A DNA stretch of 20,293 nt from Candidatus Zixiibacteriota bacterium (GCA_022564135.1 JADFLZ010000006.1:1-20293), one strand, 5' to 3'. Counted from the stretch's first letter, positions 1-8,417 are shown. The notes: a model not told the origin generated them from the letters alone. Program-made: numbers and translations.

Positions 1-777
1 AACCAGCTGCTGCAGTTCATCCTGATGTTCAACTATAGCTTTGAAAAACGAGGCAGCATGTTGTTTGACTTGCCTGTCACCGGGGCAGAAAAGTATCAGA
101 CCTGTCTCGGCCATTAGTGCGGCCAGCAGCTTGCCAAAAGAAGAGACCAAAGTTTCGCCATTACTGTAGGCTGAGTCAATCAACTCATATAGTTTGGGTG
201 TGAAATCTGTCTCCCCCAGCGCTTCTTTTAGCTGTGATTTAGCTTTTGACAGTTCGTCGTTGTTATCTAAAATTATCTCGGCGGTCGGTTTTTCAACGAC
301 TGGCGGGCTGTCATAGGAGATTGCAATTTCTTCGGATTGGCGGTTTAAGACCGTGGTATGATTGGCTTCCTGGAAATCATGGTCATCACCGGCAATCCAA
401 AACAGAGGTACAACATCGCGCCCGAGAATCTCTGAATATTCCCTGGCCTGTTTAACCAGTGTTACAGCTTTGATAAAAATCAAGTGCGGACCACCGAAAA
501 AGACCGCCTGCTGACCTGAAAAAACAGTTACAGTACGGGCATCTTTTATGAGTTCAATATTTTCAAATGTCTTTTCTGATGAATTATATTCTTTGTTCTG
601 AGCTTTAAGAATTTCTATCAGCTTCAAGCGGTCGTATTCGATTCTGTCGAGTTTTTCCGCTACATCTTTTGGGCTATTTGCTAAGTAGAATTCCCTGGCT
701 GTCTCAGTATTTGCCAGAAAGTCCAGAAATATGTTCGAATACCCAAGCTGTTTACTGGGCGCAATTAAAGTGGTCAT
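1..777 (-). CDS. bshC: Bacillithiol biosynthesis cysteine-adding enzyme BshC (3' end cut by window edge)
   Basis: BshC adds L-cysteine to glucosaminyl-malate, the last step of bacillithiol synthesis in the cytoplasm. The reading frame opens with ATG at 775-777 and runs without a stop to position 1, giving 259 N-terminal residues; family members are usually about 540 aa, so roughly half is present. I recognise the family from two conserved blocks: SGQQAVFFGGPHLIFIKA (residues 87-104), matching the family's GQQ-x-GL-x-TGP-x-YTIYKA block, and VPLFWIAGDDHDFQEANH (123-140) with the hallmark HDF. The first block departs slightly from the usual wording (FFGGPHLIF). It is preceded by 162 non-coding bases and a candidate promoter, so it is probably its own transcription unit, not part of the corA operon. 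Identity is confident; activity cannot be judged without the C-terminal half. Confidence 0.9.
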   Translation of the reverse strand, partial: MTTLIAPSKQLGYSNIFLDFLANTETAREFYLANSPKDVAEKLDRIEYDRLKLIEILKAQNKEYNSSEKTFENIELIKDARTVTVFSGQQAVFFGGPHLIFIKAVTLVKQAREYSEILGRDVVPLFWIAGDDHDFQEANHTTVLNRQSEEIAISYDSPPVVEKPTAEIILDNNDELSKAKSQLKEALGETDFTPKLYELIDSAYSNGETLVSSFGKLLAALMAETGLILFCPGDRQVKQHAASFFKAIVEHQDELQQLV

Positions 778-809
778 ATTATGTTTTTGCAATTTCTTTC
801 TAATCTAAG

Positions 810-821
810 TCTCTTAAGAGA
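810..821. promoter_or_regulatory. 12-bp perfect palindrome at the predicted bshC transcription start
   Basis: The sequence TCTCTTAAGAGA is a perfect palindrome. It lies 4 bases downstream of the candidate -10 box at 825-830 and would cover the expected start of transcription of bshC. That is a typical place for a repressor operator. No regulator is named by the sequence, and a 12-bp palindrome can arise by chance. Confidence 0.3.
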
Positions 822-824
822 ACT

Positions 825-853
825 ATCATATTCTTCTTTGTTCTAAACAGCAA
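825..853 (-). promoter_or_regulatory. Candidate sigma70-type promoter of bshC
   Basis: On the minus strand TTGCTG (848-853) is followed after 17 bases by TATGAT (825-830), which matches five of six bases of the -10 consensus; the -35 box matches only three of six. The start codon lies about 47 bases downstream of the -10 box. The position in the only gap longer than 100 bases supports it. The start codon itself has only a weak purine stretch as ribosome binding site. Confidence 0.4.
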
Positions 854-939
854 TTAGATTCATTTGTTTCAATACGTTTTTAATTCTCGAATGCTTGCTA
901 ATAACAAATTACCTGCTGGCGCCGGTTCAGGTTCGGAAT

Positions 940-1908
940 TTACAACCACTTCCTCTTGCGGAAGAATGCTACCAGGCCGAGCACAATTGTCAGCATTATT
1001 GAACCGGCAACAGCATAGCCGTATTTCCAATCCAGCTCCGGCATAAATTCGAAATTCATCCCCCAAAGACCGACCAGAAAGGTGGGCGGAATAGACAAAA
1101 CTGTGAATATCGTCAGGAATTTTATTATTTCGTTGGTCTTGGTGGAAACTGTCGAAAAATAAATCTCAATGGATGAATTCAAGATATCCCGGTGTGTATC
1201 TGCGACATCGTTTATTCTTATCAGATGGTCATGGACATCAGCGAAATAGACAGTGGCCTTGTCGCTGATTAGTTTCCAGCCGGGGTGTGAGAGTTTGGCC
1301 AGGGCTTCCTTTTGCGGCAGCACTATTCGCTTGAGCTGTACGATATCCCGGCGAAGAGTAAAAATAGATTTTACCGTATCCTCATCGGGCTCCCCCAGAA
1401 CATCATCTTCAATCTGGTCAATTTCGTATTCAAAAATATCCAGAGTACTGTTGTAGTTGTCAACCACGGCATCGATTACGGCATGCAGCAAAAAATCCGC
1501 ACCGCGTGAGACAAGACGTTCATCCCGCTCGCCGCGGCGATAGAGATAATCGAACAGTCTATGGTCATCGTAGTGAACTGTCACCAGAGAATTCCTGCTC
1601 AAAAAACAGTCTACTTCGGTTACTTTCAGTCCTTCCTCCCGGCCGATATAGTCAACTGCCGGAAAAACCAAAAAGAGATAATCGTTGTAGTCGTCGATTT
1701 TGGTGCGAGGCTTTTCAGAAATTACATCTTCGACAGCCAGCGGATGAAATTTGAAATCATGAGTAAGAATAAATGACTCTTCATCGGTCGGTTTGCACAT
1801 ATCCACCCAGAGAATAGAATCTGGCTGAGCTATCAGCCTGTCGAAATCCGCAATGCCGTCAAGAACTTTGACACCCTCTCCCGGCCGATAGAAATACGAC
1901 TTTATCAT
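940..1908 (-). CDS. corA: CorA-family magnesium/cobalt transporter
   Basis: Inner-membrane channel for Mg2+ (and Co2+/Ni2+) uptake, working as a pentamer. The 322-aa protein has the usual CorA layout: a large acidic N-terminal cytoplasmic domain (1-240), a long stalk helix, and two C-terminal membrane helices at about 264-283 and 297-315. The selectivity signature GMN occurs at residues 283-285 in GLWGMNFEFMPEL, followed by the short periplasmic loop. The C-terminus RKRKWL is the basic tail typical of the family. Its ATG overlaps the stop codon of the upstream flippase-like gene by 4 bases (ATGA), so the two are translationally coupled. The family is clear; the exact ion preference is not shown by sequence. 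Confidence 0.95.
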   Translation of the reverse strand: MIKSYFYRPGEGVKVLDGIADFDRLIAQPDSILWVDMCKPTDEESFILTHDFKFHPLAVEDVISEKPRTKIDDYNDYLFLVFPAVDYIGREEGLKVTEVDCFLSRNSLVTVHYDDHRLFDYLYRRGERDERLVSRGADFLLHAVIDAVVDNYNSTLDIFEYEIDQIEDDVLGEPDEDTVKSIFTLRRDIVQLKRIVLPQKEALAKLSHPGWKLISDKATVYFADVHDHLIRINDVADTHRDILNSSIEIYFSTVSTKTNEIIKFLTIFTVLSIPPTFLVGLWGMNFEFMPELDWKYGYAVAGSIMLTIVLGLVAFFRKRKWL

Positions 1909-2954
1909 ACAGCTTCTCTTTTCTCATCGTCCTCGACCAAATCAATATCGTCACTAAAACTTGGCTGAAAACCTGAATCGAGCTGCTCTTTTTTTATTTC
2001 TTTGATAGACACTTTTTCTGAGCGCATGAAGTAAAGCCCCATCGTAAAGATGGGCAGAAAATCGATTATGTGTAAAGCCAGAGCGAACAAGACGGCATCG
2101 GATCGCCCAATCGCAAAGGCTGTCAGCGACCTTGAGACCGCAATTTCGAAAGTACCGGCGTTGCCGGGTGTAATCGGTATCATCAGGGCAATTGTGTTTA
2201 TTATCATAACTGTTGCAGCTGTAGCAACCGGCAGTTCAAAACCGAAAGACTTAAACAGAAAATAGATACTCAAAGTATGCATGACCCAGGCCATTAACGA
2301 ATAAGCCAGCGAACCAATCATGTGCTGACTGGACTTGAGCAGATTAATGCCCTTGGTAAACGAACCTAAGAATTTCCTGATGCCGATATAGGTGCCCGGC
2401 CATTTGTGACGGAGTTTGCTTCTGTTGAAAGCATCAATTTTATCTTTGTAATGCAGCATGAAATAGAGCAGCGCCAATATCGTGATGGTAACGCTGGCGA
2501 TCACTACGCCCAGAGAGCGATATTTATCAGGGAAAGCAAAGGCCATTGAAATCAGCACTAAGAAAGCAATAAGAGCTATGGCATCAAAAAGTACTTCGAG
2601 AACTATAGTTGAAAAGATGAAAGTTTTTTTGAAGCCGCCCTTTTTAGAAAAGAGAAACATCCGGCCGACCTGTCCGGTTAAAACAGGCATCGCCATGTTC
2701 ACAATTTGACCGGCACCGTAGAGCGAGAGCGCCTGCATAACGGTAATTTTCTTGTGCTGTTCAGCCATCAATTTCCAGCGCAGCGCTCTGGCAATTATGA
2801 AAAGATAAGCTCCGACAATTGACAGAAAGAGCATGAAAAAATCCAGACGTTTGAATAAAAGCTGAACCTCGGATATTTTTATATCCTTAACGCAGTAGGC
2901 CAAGAGGAGTACAGCCAGCAAAGTACCCCAGAATTGTTTTTTCTTCCAAAACAT
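1905..2954 (-). CDS. Flippase-like integral membrane protein (lysylphosphatidylglycerol synthase TM / UPF0104 family)
   Basis: A 349-aa polytopic inner-membrane protein with about eight hydrophobic segments and a short acidic cytoplasmic tail (325-349, rich in D and E). The segment GQIVNMAMPVLTGQVGRMF (82-100) and the block PITPGNAGTFE (259-269) correspond to the two conserved regions of the LPG_synthase_TM / COG0392 family, where the second usually reads P-x-x-G-G-x-G-x-x-E. Members include the MprF flippase domain and AglD-like proteins, which move lipids or lipid-linked sugars across the membrane. There is no aminoacyl-transferase domain, so this is a stand-alone flippase-like domain, not a full MprF. 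It is the first gene of a two-gene unit with corA and has a good promoter just upstream. The substrate is unknown. Confidence 0.85.
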   Translation of the reverse strand: MFWKKKQFWGTLLAVLLLAYCVKDIKISEVQLLFKRLDFFMLFLSIVGAYLFIIARALRWKLMAEQHKKITVMQALSLYGAGQIVNMAMPVLTGQVGRMFLFSKKGGFKKTFIFSTIVLEVLFDAIALIAFLVLISMAFAFPDKYRSLGVVIASVTITILALLYFMLHYKDKIDAFNRSKLRHKWPGTYIGIRKFLGSFTKGINLLKSSQHMIGSLAYSLMAWVMHTLSIYFLFKSFGFELPVATAATVMIINTIALMIPITPGNAGTFEIAVSRSLTAFAIGRSDAVLFALALHIIDFLPIFTMGLYFMRSEKVSIKEIKKEQLDSGFQPSFSDDIDLVEDDEKREAV

Positions 2955-2992
2955 AAATTTGCTCTTAATGTGACGATTTTAGCTTAGCTTAA

Positions 2993-3021
2993 AAAATAGC
3001 CGTTGTCTCGAAAAGAGTCAA
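2993..3021 (-). promoter_or_regulatory. Sigma70-type promoter of the flippase-corA unit
   Basis: TTGACT at 3016-3021 (five of six bases of the -35 consensus) is separated by exactly 17 bases from TATTTT at 2993-2998 (four of six of the -10 consensus). Transcription would start near 2986, leaving a leader of about 32 bases before the ATG at 2952-2954. It lies in the 97-base gap after batE, and no strong terminator is visible there. Confidence 0.55.
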
Positions 3022-3051
3022 TTAAATAGAATTAAAAGAGGAGCTAAGTTG

Positions 3052-3801
3052 TTAAATTTCAGCGACTAAGTCTTTTTTAATCCAGCCCCGGCGCTTGTTT
3101 TCCAGCAGTACATGGTAATAATCACCTGATTCCCGAAGAAGTTCGACGACCAGTCCCGGTGCCCCCCGCAGCTCCAGTTCTGAATTTGAGGAAGGGCCGC
3201 TGTAAACCGGTGCCTCAGGGGCAAGAATCACAGCCCGCCGGTCAAGATAGTCTACCCGGTATTTGAATGATGTCAGCCCCGCTGCAAAAATTGTCAGGCA
3301 CAATACAGAAATAATGACGGCATCAATACCTGTAAAACGAAATTGCAGCCCATATTTCATGATCAGAAGAATCAGAAAACTTATAAAAAATAATGAAAAT
3401 AACCAGCCTAAAGCGCTCAGTTGATAGCTGCCGACTGTATCTTTCAGAAAGGCTTCAATAGGATTCAGCTGTACACCAACCATCTGCACTTTTGAAAATT
3501 GGCTGGCGAATTTTAGATTATTAATTATATCAGCATCTCCCGGCCCCAGTCTTTTGGCACGGTGATAGTATAGAACTGCCCTGCCCAAATCACCGCTTTT
3601 GAAATAGGCGTTGCCCAGATTGTAATACAGCGCTGCTGATTCTATACCTGATTTTTCTATTTTGGAAAACATCCTGATAGCATCATCGTAGTTGCTTTCC
3701 TGATAGTATTTCACGCCTGTCTGGAAAATATCATCCTGGCCGGCTGCTGCAGACGCACAAAAGAGTGTCACCAACAAAATTGTAAGAATCTTGTTAGTCA
3801 A
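3052..3801 (-). CDS. batE: BatE: TPR and SH3-domain membrane protein
   Basis: Last gene of the Bat operon, 249 aa. The order is: signal peptide (1-20, ending ASAAAG), TPR-like helices (about 24-90, with AALYYNLGNAYFKSGDLGRA), two membrane helices (126-148 and 158-180) and a C-terminal bacterial SH3 domain (about 190-249, with VYSGPS and RGWIKKD). This is the standard BatE layout from Bacteroidetes. The start is TTG at 3799-3801, inside the end of batD, with an 8-base overlap; AAGGAG six bases upstream makes this start convincing, and it gives an intact signal peptide. BatE is thought to work with the other Bat proteins at the inner membrane, the SH3 domain probably facing the periplasm. Its exact task is unknown. 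Confidence 0.9.
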   Translation of the reverse strand: MTNKILTILLVTLFCASAAAGQDDIFQTGVKYYQESNYDDAIRMFSKIEKSGIESAALYYNLGNAYFKSGDLGRAVLYYHRAKRLGPGDADIINNLKFASQFSKVQMVGVQLNPIEAFLKDTVGSYQLSALGWLFSLFFISFLILLIMKYGLQFRFTGIDAVIISVLCLTIFAAGLTSFKYRVDYLDRRAVILAPEAPVYSGPSSNSELELRGAPGLVVELLRESGDYYHVLLENKRRGWIKKDLVAEI

Positions 3802-5608
3802 ATTTTACTCCTTCTATTCCGACCATAACTTTTTCGACCGTCTTTAACGATTCGTCGATATCTTCCTGCTCAATTGTTGAAGGCGCGTATCTGGCGTAAT
3901 CGCATTGTTGAATAACGTTTATTATATCAGCAATAAGTTCTTCGCTGGCTTTTCTTTCAGAGAGCAGTTCGCGAACTTTGTCAGTTGTCAGGCCATGGGG
4001 CGAGATATTAAGTTTGTCAGCCATATAAGAAACCAGTGCAGAATTCAATTCTGCATAAAAGTCCATAACAGTTTCGGAATTAGACAATTTGCGGGCCTTG
4101 GATAGTCTCTTGCGAGCCATTCTGAGGGCGCTTCTGGAGCGGGCATAACCAACGTTTGCCAGGAGTTTTTCCCGGCGTTTCCTGATTACAATCAAGCCGG
4201 CCAGAATCGCCAGCGGCAGACTATTTACAGCAATATATATTGGCCGAAAAATCAGGACCCGGCCGATCGGCTGAGTGTCACCCAGGTCTGTTTTAATGTA
4301 GCGTATGTCGCGCGCTTCGTTATCGATGGACATATTATTGGACTGAAAAGGAGATTGCGGTGCGGCTACATATCCCTCAGGCTTAATTACAGATATTTTA
4401 ATCGGCCTGGTTTTAATTGTCTTATACTTTCTGCTTTCGGGATCAAAATAGTTGTAGCTTATCGAAGGTATAGTCATTTCACCGGGACGCCCGGGAATGA
4501 AAACTTCTTCATAAATTTTCGTACCTCCCAGTTTGTCGTTTACTCTGGAGGTATTTTCGCTCGAAGATGCCCTGTAAATTCTAAAATCAGCTAAGTCCGG
4601 AATTGCCGGTTCTGCTACGGATTTGATATTTCCTACTCCGGTTATTTTGAAAAGCACAGTGACCGGCTGGTTAACTTCGACTTTTCTTTTATCAGCCGAG
4701 GCGGTAATGCTGAACTTGCCGACTGTCCCGGTAAAGTCTTTTGGCTTTTTCTTTGTTGGCAGCGATTTCACATTGACCGTGACAGGGTCTGAGCGGACTG
4801 TGATATCTTTGCCCCTTCCAAAAACATTGCCGAACATCGAATAAGGGTCTCTGGTATTTCTGCGGGTGGCAATTGTTGCCGAAATCATTGCCCGGCCGAT
4901 AGTAAGTTCCCCTGTCTGAGTCGGAAACAGTGCGTACTTGCGCTCGCTTACTTTGTAACGGCGGTTGTTGATCCGCTGAAAATATACCGGCTTATTTCCG
5001 ATTACTTCGGACCAGAATCCGGTCATGGTTGGTTCACTCAACTCAGGACTGCCATAGTTTTGAACCGCTATATAAAATTTGAGGGTCAGGGTCACTTGCT
5101 GGCCAACGTATGGATTCTTTTTGTCAACAGCAGCTTCCAAAAAATAATCCCGGCTGTTTCCTCTGGAGTCTCTGGCAGATCCTTCCAGTTTTTTGGGTGT
5201 GGCCACGCCCTGGTTAAGAACGGTTAGCTCGACTGAGTTGCCTGTGAATCTTTTATTTTTATGTACGATTGAGATATTTTCAATGGGAAAAGTGCCTGCT
5301 CTTTGAGGGGTAAAAATATAGCGGTAAGTAAGGGTGGCGCTTACGACGCCATTGGTAATGCTGATATTGCTGGACCTGCCTTGCGAATATACTTTGAACA
5401 TCGGCAAAGTAGGCAGGCGCGGGGCCGGAAGGTTCTGCTCTGAACTACTTACTGTAATCTGAAGAATGACTTGTTCATCAAGTCCTATAGTATCTCTATT
5501 AAGCGAAACTACGATTTCAATGTCAGAGACTTTAGCAGTTGTCTCTGAACCGACCGCTAATAAAGCGAACAAGCAGATAAATAATATGCCCGGGCGGAGT
5601 AATTTCAT
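3794..5608 (-). CDS. batD: BatD: large periplasmic/membrane protein of the Bat operon
   Basis: 604 aa, the usual size for BatD (oxygen-tolerance protein family). A signal peptide (1-25) is followed by several extracytoplasmic beta-sandwich domains (about 28-410; two begin VSLNRDTIGLDEQVIL and ASADKRKVEVNQPVTV, the pattern of repeated Ig-like units), a membrane helix (about 455-475) with a basic stop-transfer stretch RKRREK, and a helical cytoplasmic domain (about 489-597) with FYAEL (517-521) and DYARYAP (570-576). The start codon directly follows the batC stop (TAAATG), so translation is coupled. BatD is thought to scaffold the complex on the outer face of the inner membrane. The C-terminal domain resembles those of two other proteins in this operon. 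Confidence 0.92.
   Translation of the reverse strand: MKLLRPGILFICLFALLAVGSETTAKVSDIEIVVSLNRDTIGLDEQVILQITVSSSEQNLPAPRLPTLPMFKVYSQGRSSNISITNGVVSATLTYRYIFTPQRAGTFPIENISIVHKNKRFTGNSVELTVLNQGVATPKKLEGSARDSRGNSRDYFLEAAVDKKNPYVGQQVTLTLKFYIAVQNYGSPELSEPTMTGFWSEVIGNKPVYFQRINNRRYKVSERKYALFPTQTGELTIGRAMISATIATRRNTRDPYSMFGNVFGRGKDITVRSDPVTVNVKSLPTKKKPKDFTGTVGKFSITASADKRKVEVNQPVTVLFKITGVGNIKSVAEPAIPDLADFRIYRASSSENTSRVNDKLGGTKIYEEVFIPGRPGEMTIPSISYNYFDPESRKYKTIKTRPIKISVIKPEGYVAAPQSPFQSNNMSIDNEARDIRYIKTDLGDTQPIGRVLIFRPIYIAVNSLPLAILAGLIVIRKRREKLLANVGYARSRSALRMARKRLSKARKLSNSETVMDFYAELNSALVSYMADKLNISPHGLTTDKVRELLSERKASEELIADIINVIQQCDYARYAPSTIEQEDIDESLKTVEKVMVGIEGVKFD
3808..3813 (-). promoter_or_regulatory. 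Strong Shine-Dalgarno deciding the TTG start of batE
   Basis: AAGGAG lies within the last codons of batD, six bases before a TTG. This is the best ribosome binding site I saw in the window and it supports the unusual start codon. Confidence 0.7.
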
Positions 5609-6343
5609 TTACCAGTCTTTTCCCCGGTAGCTGCCGATGGCAACCTGTCTTTTTTGCTTGTTTTGAATCTTCTGCTCGTCGTCACGCAGGGCGTTAAGAA
5701 TACGCTCAGCATCTTCTTTAGTCATCTTTTTGTCGTCGGGTTTGCTTTGCTTTTGCTGCTGTTTTTTGTCCTGATCTTGCTGGTCCTGCTTTTGCTGGCT
5801 GTCTTCTTTTTTCTGCTCATCTTCACCCTGGTCCTGCTTGTCTTTTTTCTGCTGATCTTGCTGCTCTTGTTCTTTCTGGTCCTGACTTTCCTGCTCTTCT
5901 GGTTTGGACTTTTCTTTGAGCATCTTGCGGGCAAGCTCCAGATTATACTTGGCGTCCATGTCGTCCGGATTAGACTTTAACGTTTCCTGAAAACTTTCTA
6001 TAGCTTTTTTATAATCCTGCATGCGATAGTAAGTGTTGCCCAGATTATATTGCGCCCTGGCTTCAAGGTTGGGGTCGCTGGTGTTTAGCGCTTTCTGATA
6101 TTTTTCGAGCGTTTCTTCGTAATTCTTCTGAAAGTACAAAGCTCCGCCGAAATTATAATCCAGCGCCGGCGATTCCGGAATCTGCACTTCTGCCTGATGA
6201 TAAAACTCCATAGCTTTTTTGTAATTGCTGGCTGTGAGTGCTTCGTTGCCTTTTTTGACCAGATCGATGTAATCCTCGGTGGCCGCTCTGCCTGCGAATA
6301 TCAATACGGCAGATATTGAGAATATGATAATCTTGCTATACAT
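5609..6343 (-). CDS. batC: BatC: TPR protein with charged glutamine-rich tail
   Basis: 244 aa. A signal peptide or anchor (1-21) is followed by three TPR units (about 24-140; the clearest is ARAQYNLGNTYYRMQDYKKA), then a low-complexity stretch of Q, K, D and E (about 144-206), then a short conserved C-terminal segment with ILNALRDDEQKIQNK and the terminal motif KDW. That tail with terminal KDW is characteristic of BatC in Bacteroidetes and relatives, and it is what separates this from any TPR protein. The gene overlaps batB by 8 bases, with AGGA as a reasonable ribosome binding site inside batB. BatC presumably binds partner proteins, including the Bat von Willebrand proteins. No catalytic function is expected. 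Confidence 0.88.
   Translation of the reverse strand: MYSKIIIFSISAVLIFAGRAATEDYIDLVKKGNEALTASNYKKAMEFYHQAEVQIPESPALDYNFGGALYFQKNYEETLEKYQKALNTSDPNLEARAQYNLGNTYYRMQDYKKAIESFQETLKSNPDDMDAKYNLELARKMLKEKSKPEEQESQDQKEQEQQDQQKKDKQDQGEDEQKKEDSQQKQDQQDQDKKQQQKQSKPDDKKMTKEDAERILNALRDDEQKIQNKQKRQVAIGSYRGKDW
5726..5914 (-). repeat. Low-complexity Q/K/D/E coding stretch in batC
   Basis: About 63 codons encode almost only Gln, Lys, Asp, Glu and Ser, with CAG/CAA, AAG/AAA and GAC/GAT codons in irregular short runs (QDQ, QQDQ, KQDQ). The strand is strongly purine-rich, so the opposite strand shows a long hydrophobic open frame that is not a gene. Such tracts are prone to length change. Confidence 0.8.
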
Positions 6344-7358
6344 TTACAGGTCCTTTCGGAACTCTTTTTCGTTCAGGAACAAAAAACTCAAACATTATCA
6401 GAAATATAGCCAGCAAGAGCGGCCACTGAAAGCGGTCATCGTAGCGGGTTACCAGTGTGCCCTCGAGCTCTTTCTTTTCTATACTGGATATTTCGTCAAA
6501 AATACGGTCTAACTCCAGTTCTCCGGCAGTTGCCCGGTAGAATTTCCCGCCTGTAACCAGGGCGATTTTTCGCAAAATCGCTTCATCAGTACGGGAGACT
6601 ACCACTTCGCCTTTTTCATCCTTTTTGAAACCTACCTGGTTTCCTTTACGGTCTAAAATCGGAATAGGTTCACCCTGGGGATTTCCTATGCCTACGGTAT
6701 AAATTTTGACTCCTTGTTTTCTGGCCACTTCGGCGGCGGCTTCGGCCTCACCCTGGTGGTCTTCGCCGTCTGTCAGAAGCAGCAGTACCTTGTGCTTTTT
6801 TTCAAACTGCTCAAAGGCGGCAGCTGATTTTTCAATCGCCGCCGACAATGAAGTCCCCTGTACTGATACGGATGACTGGTCTACAGCGTTCAATAAAAAT
6901 CTGGCCGCGGCATAGTCCAGCGTTAGCGGACACTGAACAAAGGCTTCTCCTGCAAAGACTACTAAGCCGACCCTGTCTCCGTGGAGTCTGTCTATAATGC
7001 TCTGAATTTCCTGCTTGGCTTTAGCCAGACGGTTTGGTTTCATATCCCGGGCCAGCATTGAAGTGGAGACATCAAGCGCTATCATGATATCTATCCCCTC
7101 CCTTTTAAGCAGTTCCAGATGGGTGCCAAACTGAAGTCTGGCCAGAGCAACGACCATAAATGACAGTGCCACCAGCAGCAAAATTATTTTGAAAGCCTGC
7201 CGTGAATATGATATATAGGGCGCGTTTTTTAAGATCAAGGGCAAGTCGCCAAACTTCTCCAGGAGTTTTACTTTGCGGCGTAAGCTCCACATCAGAAATA
7301 TACCCAGTAGAAACACTGCTACAAATAGAACGAAGTTTTCCGGTGAGGCAAATCTCAT
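6336..7358 (-). CDS. batB: BatB: von Willebrand factor A domain membrane protein
   Basis: 340 aa. Two N-terminal membrane helices (about 8-25 and 57-75) are followed by a VWA domain (about 90-290) and a C-terminal membrane helix (about 311-327). The metal-ion-dependent adhesion site is complete: DVSTS (96-100), Thr169 in QGTS and Asp197 in TDGED. The alignment FAGEAFVQCPLTLDY is typical of BatA/BatB. As second of the two VWA genes, directly before the TPR gene, it is BatB by position. The gap to batA is 12 bases with GAGGA overlapping the batA stop. VWA domains of this type bind partners through a divalent metal and usually work with MoxR ATPases. Confidence 0.92.
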   Translation of the reverse strand: MRFASPENFVLFVAVFLLGIFLMWSLRRKVKLLEKFGDLPLILKNAPYISYSRQAFKIILLLVALSFMVVALARLQFGTHLELLKREGIDIMIALDVSTSMLARDMKPNRLAKAKQEIQSIIDRLHGDRVGLVVFAGEAFVQCPLTLDYAAARFLLNAVDQSSVSVQGTSLSAAIEKSAAAFEQFEKKHKVLLLLTDGEDHQGEAEAAAEVARKQGVKIYTVGIGNPQGEPIPILDRKGNQVGFKKDEKGEVVVSRTDEAILRKIALVTGGKFYRATAGELELDRIFDEISSIEKKELEGTLVTRYDDRFQWPLLLAIFLIMFEFFVPERKRVPKGPVNV

Positions 7359-7370
7359 GCTACTCTTTCC

Positions 7371-8417
7371 TCATGGCAGTTTCCTGAAAATAGTGTGACC
7401 CATTAGCAGCTCCAGCATCAGAAAAAACATACCGGCGAAACCAAAATATTGAAACAGCTCCCGGTACTGGACATGTGATGCTATTTCGATTTCAGTCGTT
7501 TCAAGTTCGTCTATTATTGAATAAATTTTTTCAAGCTGCTCGCCGGAACGAGCCCGGAAATACTTGCCGCCGGTGCGGGCTGCAATCTCTTTGAGCGATT
7601 CTTCGTCAATACGAGTTGGCTGATAAACATATCGCTTGCCGAAAATCGGGTCCTGATAAGGGAACATGGCGTTGCCCGGTTTGCCGGCGCCGATAGTATA
7701 AATTTTGATGTCAAAAGCCTGTGCCAAATTTGCGGCTGTAATGGGGTCTATCTCTCCGGCATTGTTGTCGCCGTCGGTCAAGAGGACTATAATTTTTGAC
7801 TCCGAAGTCGATTCGCGCAGGCGGTTGACGGCGTTGGCAATGGCCATGCCGATAGCAGTACCGTCTTCTACCATACCAAAATCTACCTGATCAATGAAAC
7901 TTAGAAGAACGTCGTAGTCGGTGGTCAAGGGACACTGTGTAAACGAATTGCGGGCAAATACTACCAGACCGATGCGGTCGTTGACCCGCCTGTGCACGAA
8001 TTTTTTCATCTCTTCTTTTGAAACGTACAGGCGATTGTGAGGTTTAAAATCTTCAGCCTGCATTGATGAAGACACATCCAGGCACATCATTATATCAATA
8101 CCTTCGGACTTTACTTCTTGGTACTCGGTGCCCGACCTGGGGCGTGCCAGAGCTACTATTAATAAAACGAGAGCCGCAATTCGGAAAGCAGTTAATAGAA
8201 AGCGGAATTTCTGTTTAGAAGTACGACCGGCGCGTTTGACAATTTTTACGTCCGAATACATAATAGTAGCCGACCTGGACCGGCGGTATTTGAAATGATA
8301 CCAGAGCATGAGTATTAAAAGCAGCAGACCAGAAACAAAAATAGCCATCGCCGGTATGGTGGTGCTGTACTCTTCAAGCAGAGAAAAACTTAAGCCCGCA
8401 AATTCCCAGAAAGTCAT
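7371..8417 (-). CDS. batA: BatA: von Willebrand factor A domain membrane protein
   Basis: 348 aa. Membrane helices at about 23-42 and 73-92, a VWA domain (about 105-305) and a last membrane helix (about 320-340). The metal site is intact: DVSSS (114-118), Thr187 in DGTA and Asp215 in TDGDNN. The GDNNAGEIDP wording and the loop after TIGAGKPG are characteristic of BatA. Its ATG overlaps the preceding stop by 4 bases (ATGA), with AGAGGG upstream. BatA and BatB are clear paralogues that probably arose by ancient duplication, both having helix-helix-VWA-helix topology with the VWA domain likely outside the cytoplasm or at the membrane face. The role is inferred from the family and operon. Confidence 0.92.
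   Translation of the reverse strand: MTFWEFAGLSFSLLEEYSTTIPAMAIFVSGLLLLILMLWYHFKYRRSRSATIMYSDVKIVKRAGRTSKQKFRFLLTAFRIAALVLLIVALARPRSGTEYQEVKSEGIDIMMCLDVSSSMQAEDFKPHNRLYVSKEEMKKFVHRRVNDRIGLVVFARNSFTQCPLTTDYDVLLSFIDQVDFGMVEDGTAIGMAIANAVNRLRESTSESKIIVLLTDGDNNAGEIDPITAANLAQAFDIKIYTIGAGKPGNAMFPYQDPIFGKRYVYQPTRIDEESLKEIAARTGGKYFRARSGEQLEKIYSIIDELETTEIEIASHVQYRELFQYFGFAGMFFLMLELLMGHTIFRKLP

Noticed and set aside
906..940. Imperfect hairpin (ACCTG...CAGGT) just after corA
   Set aside because: The stem is only five base pairs with a long loop and no T-run after it on the minus strand, so it is not a convincing terminator.
2983..3048. Inverted repeat CTTAGCT / AGCTAAG flanking the promoter of the flippase gene
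   Set aside because: Seven base pairs about 50 bases apart in an AT-rich gap is within chance.
5654..5980. A 108-codon hydrophobic open frame on the plus strand
   Set aside because: It is the antisense of the Q/K/D/E tract of batC; the purine-rich coding strand forces Leu and Phe codons on the other. No ribosome binding site or family pattern.
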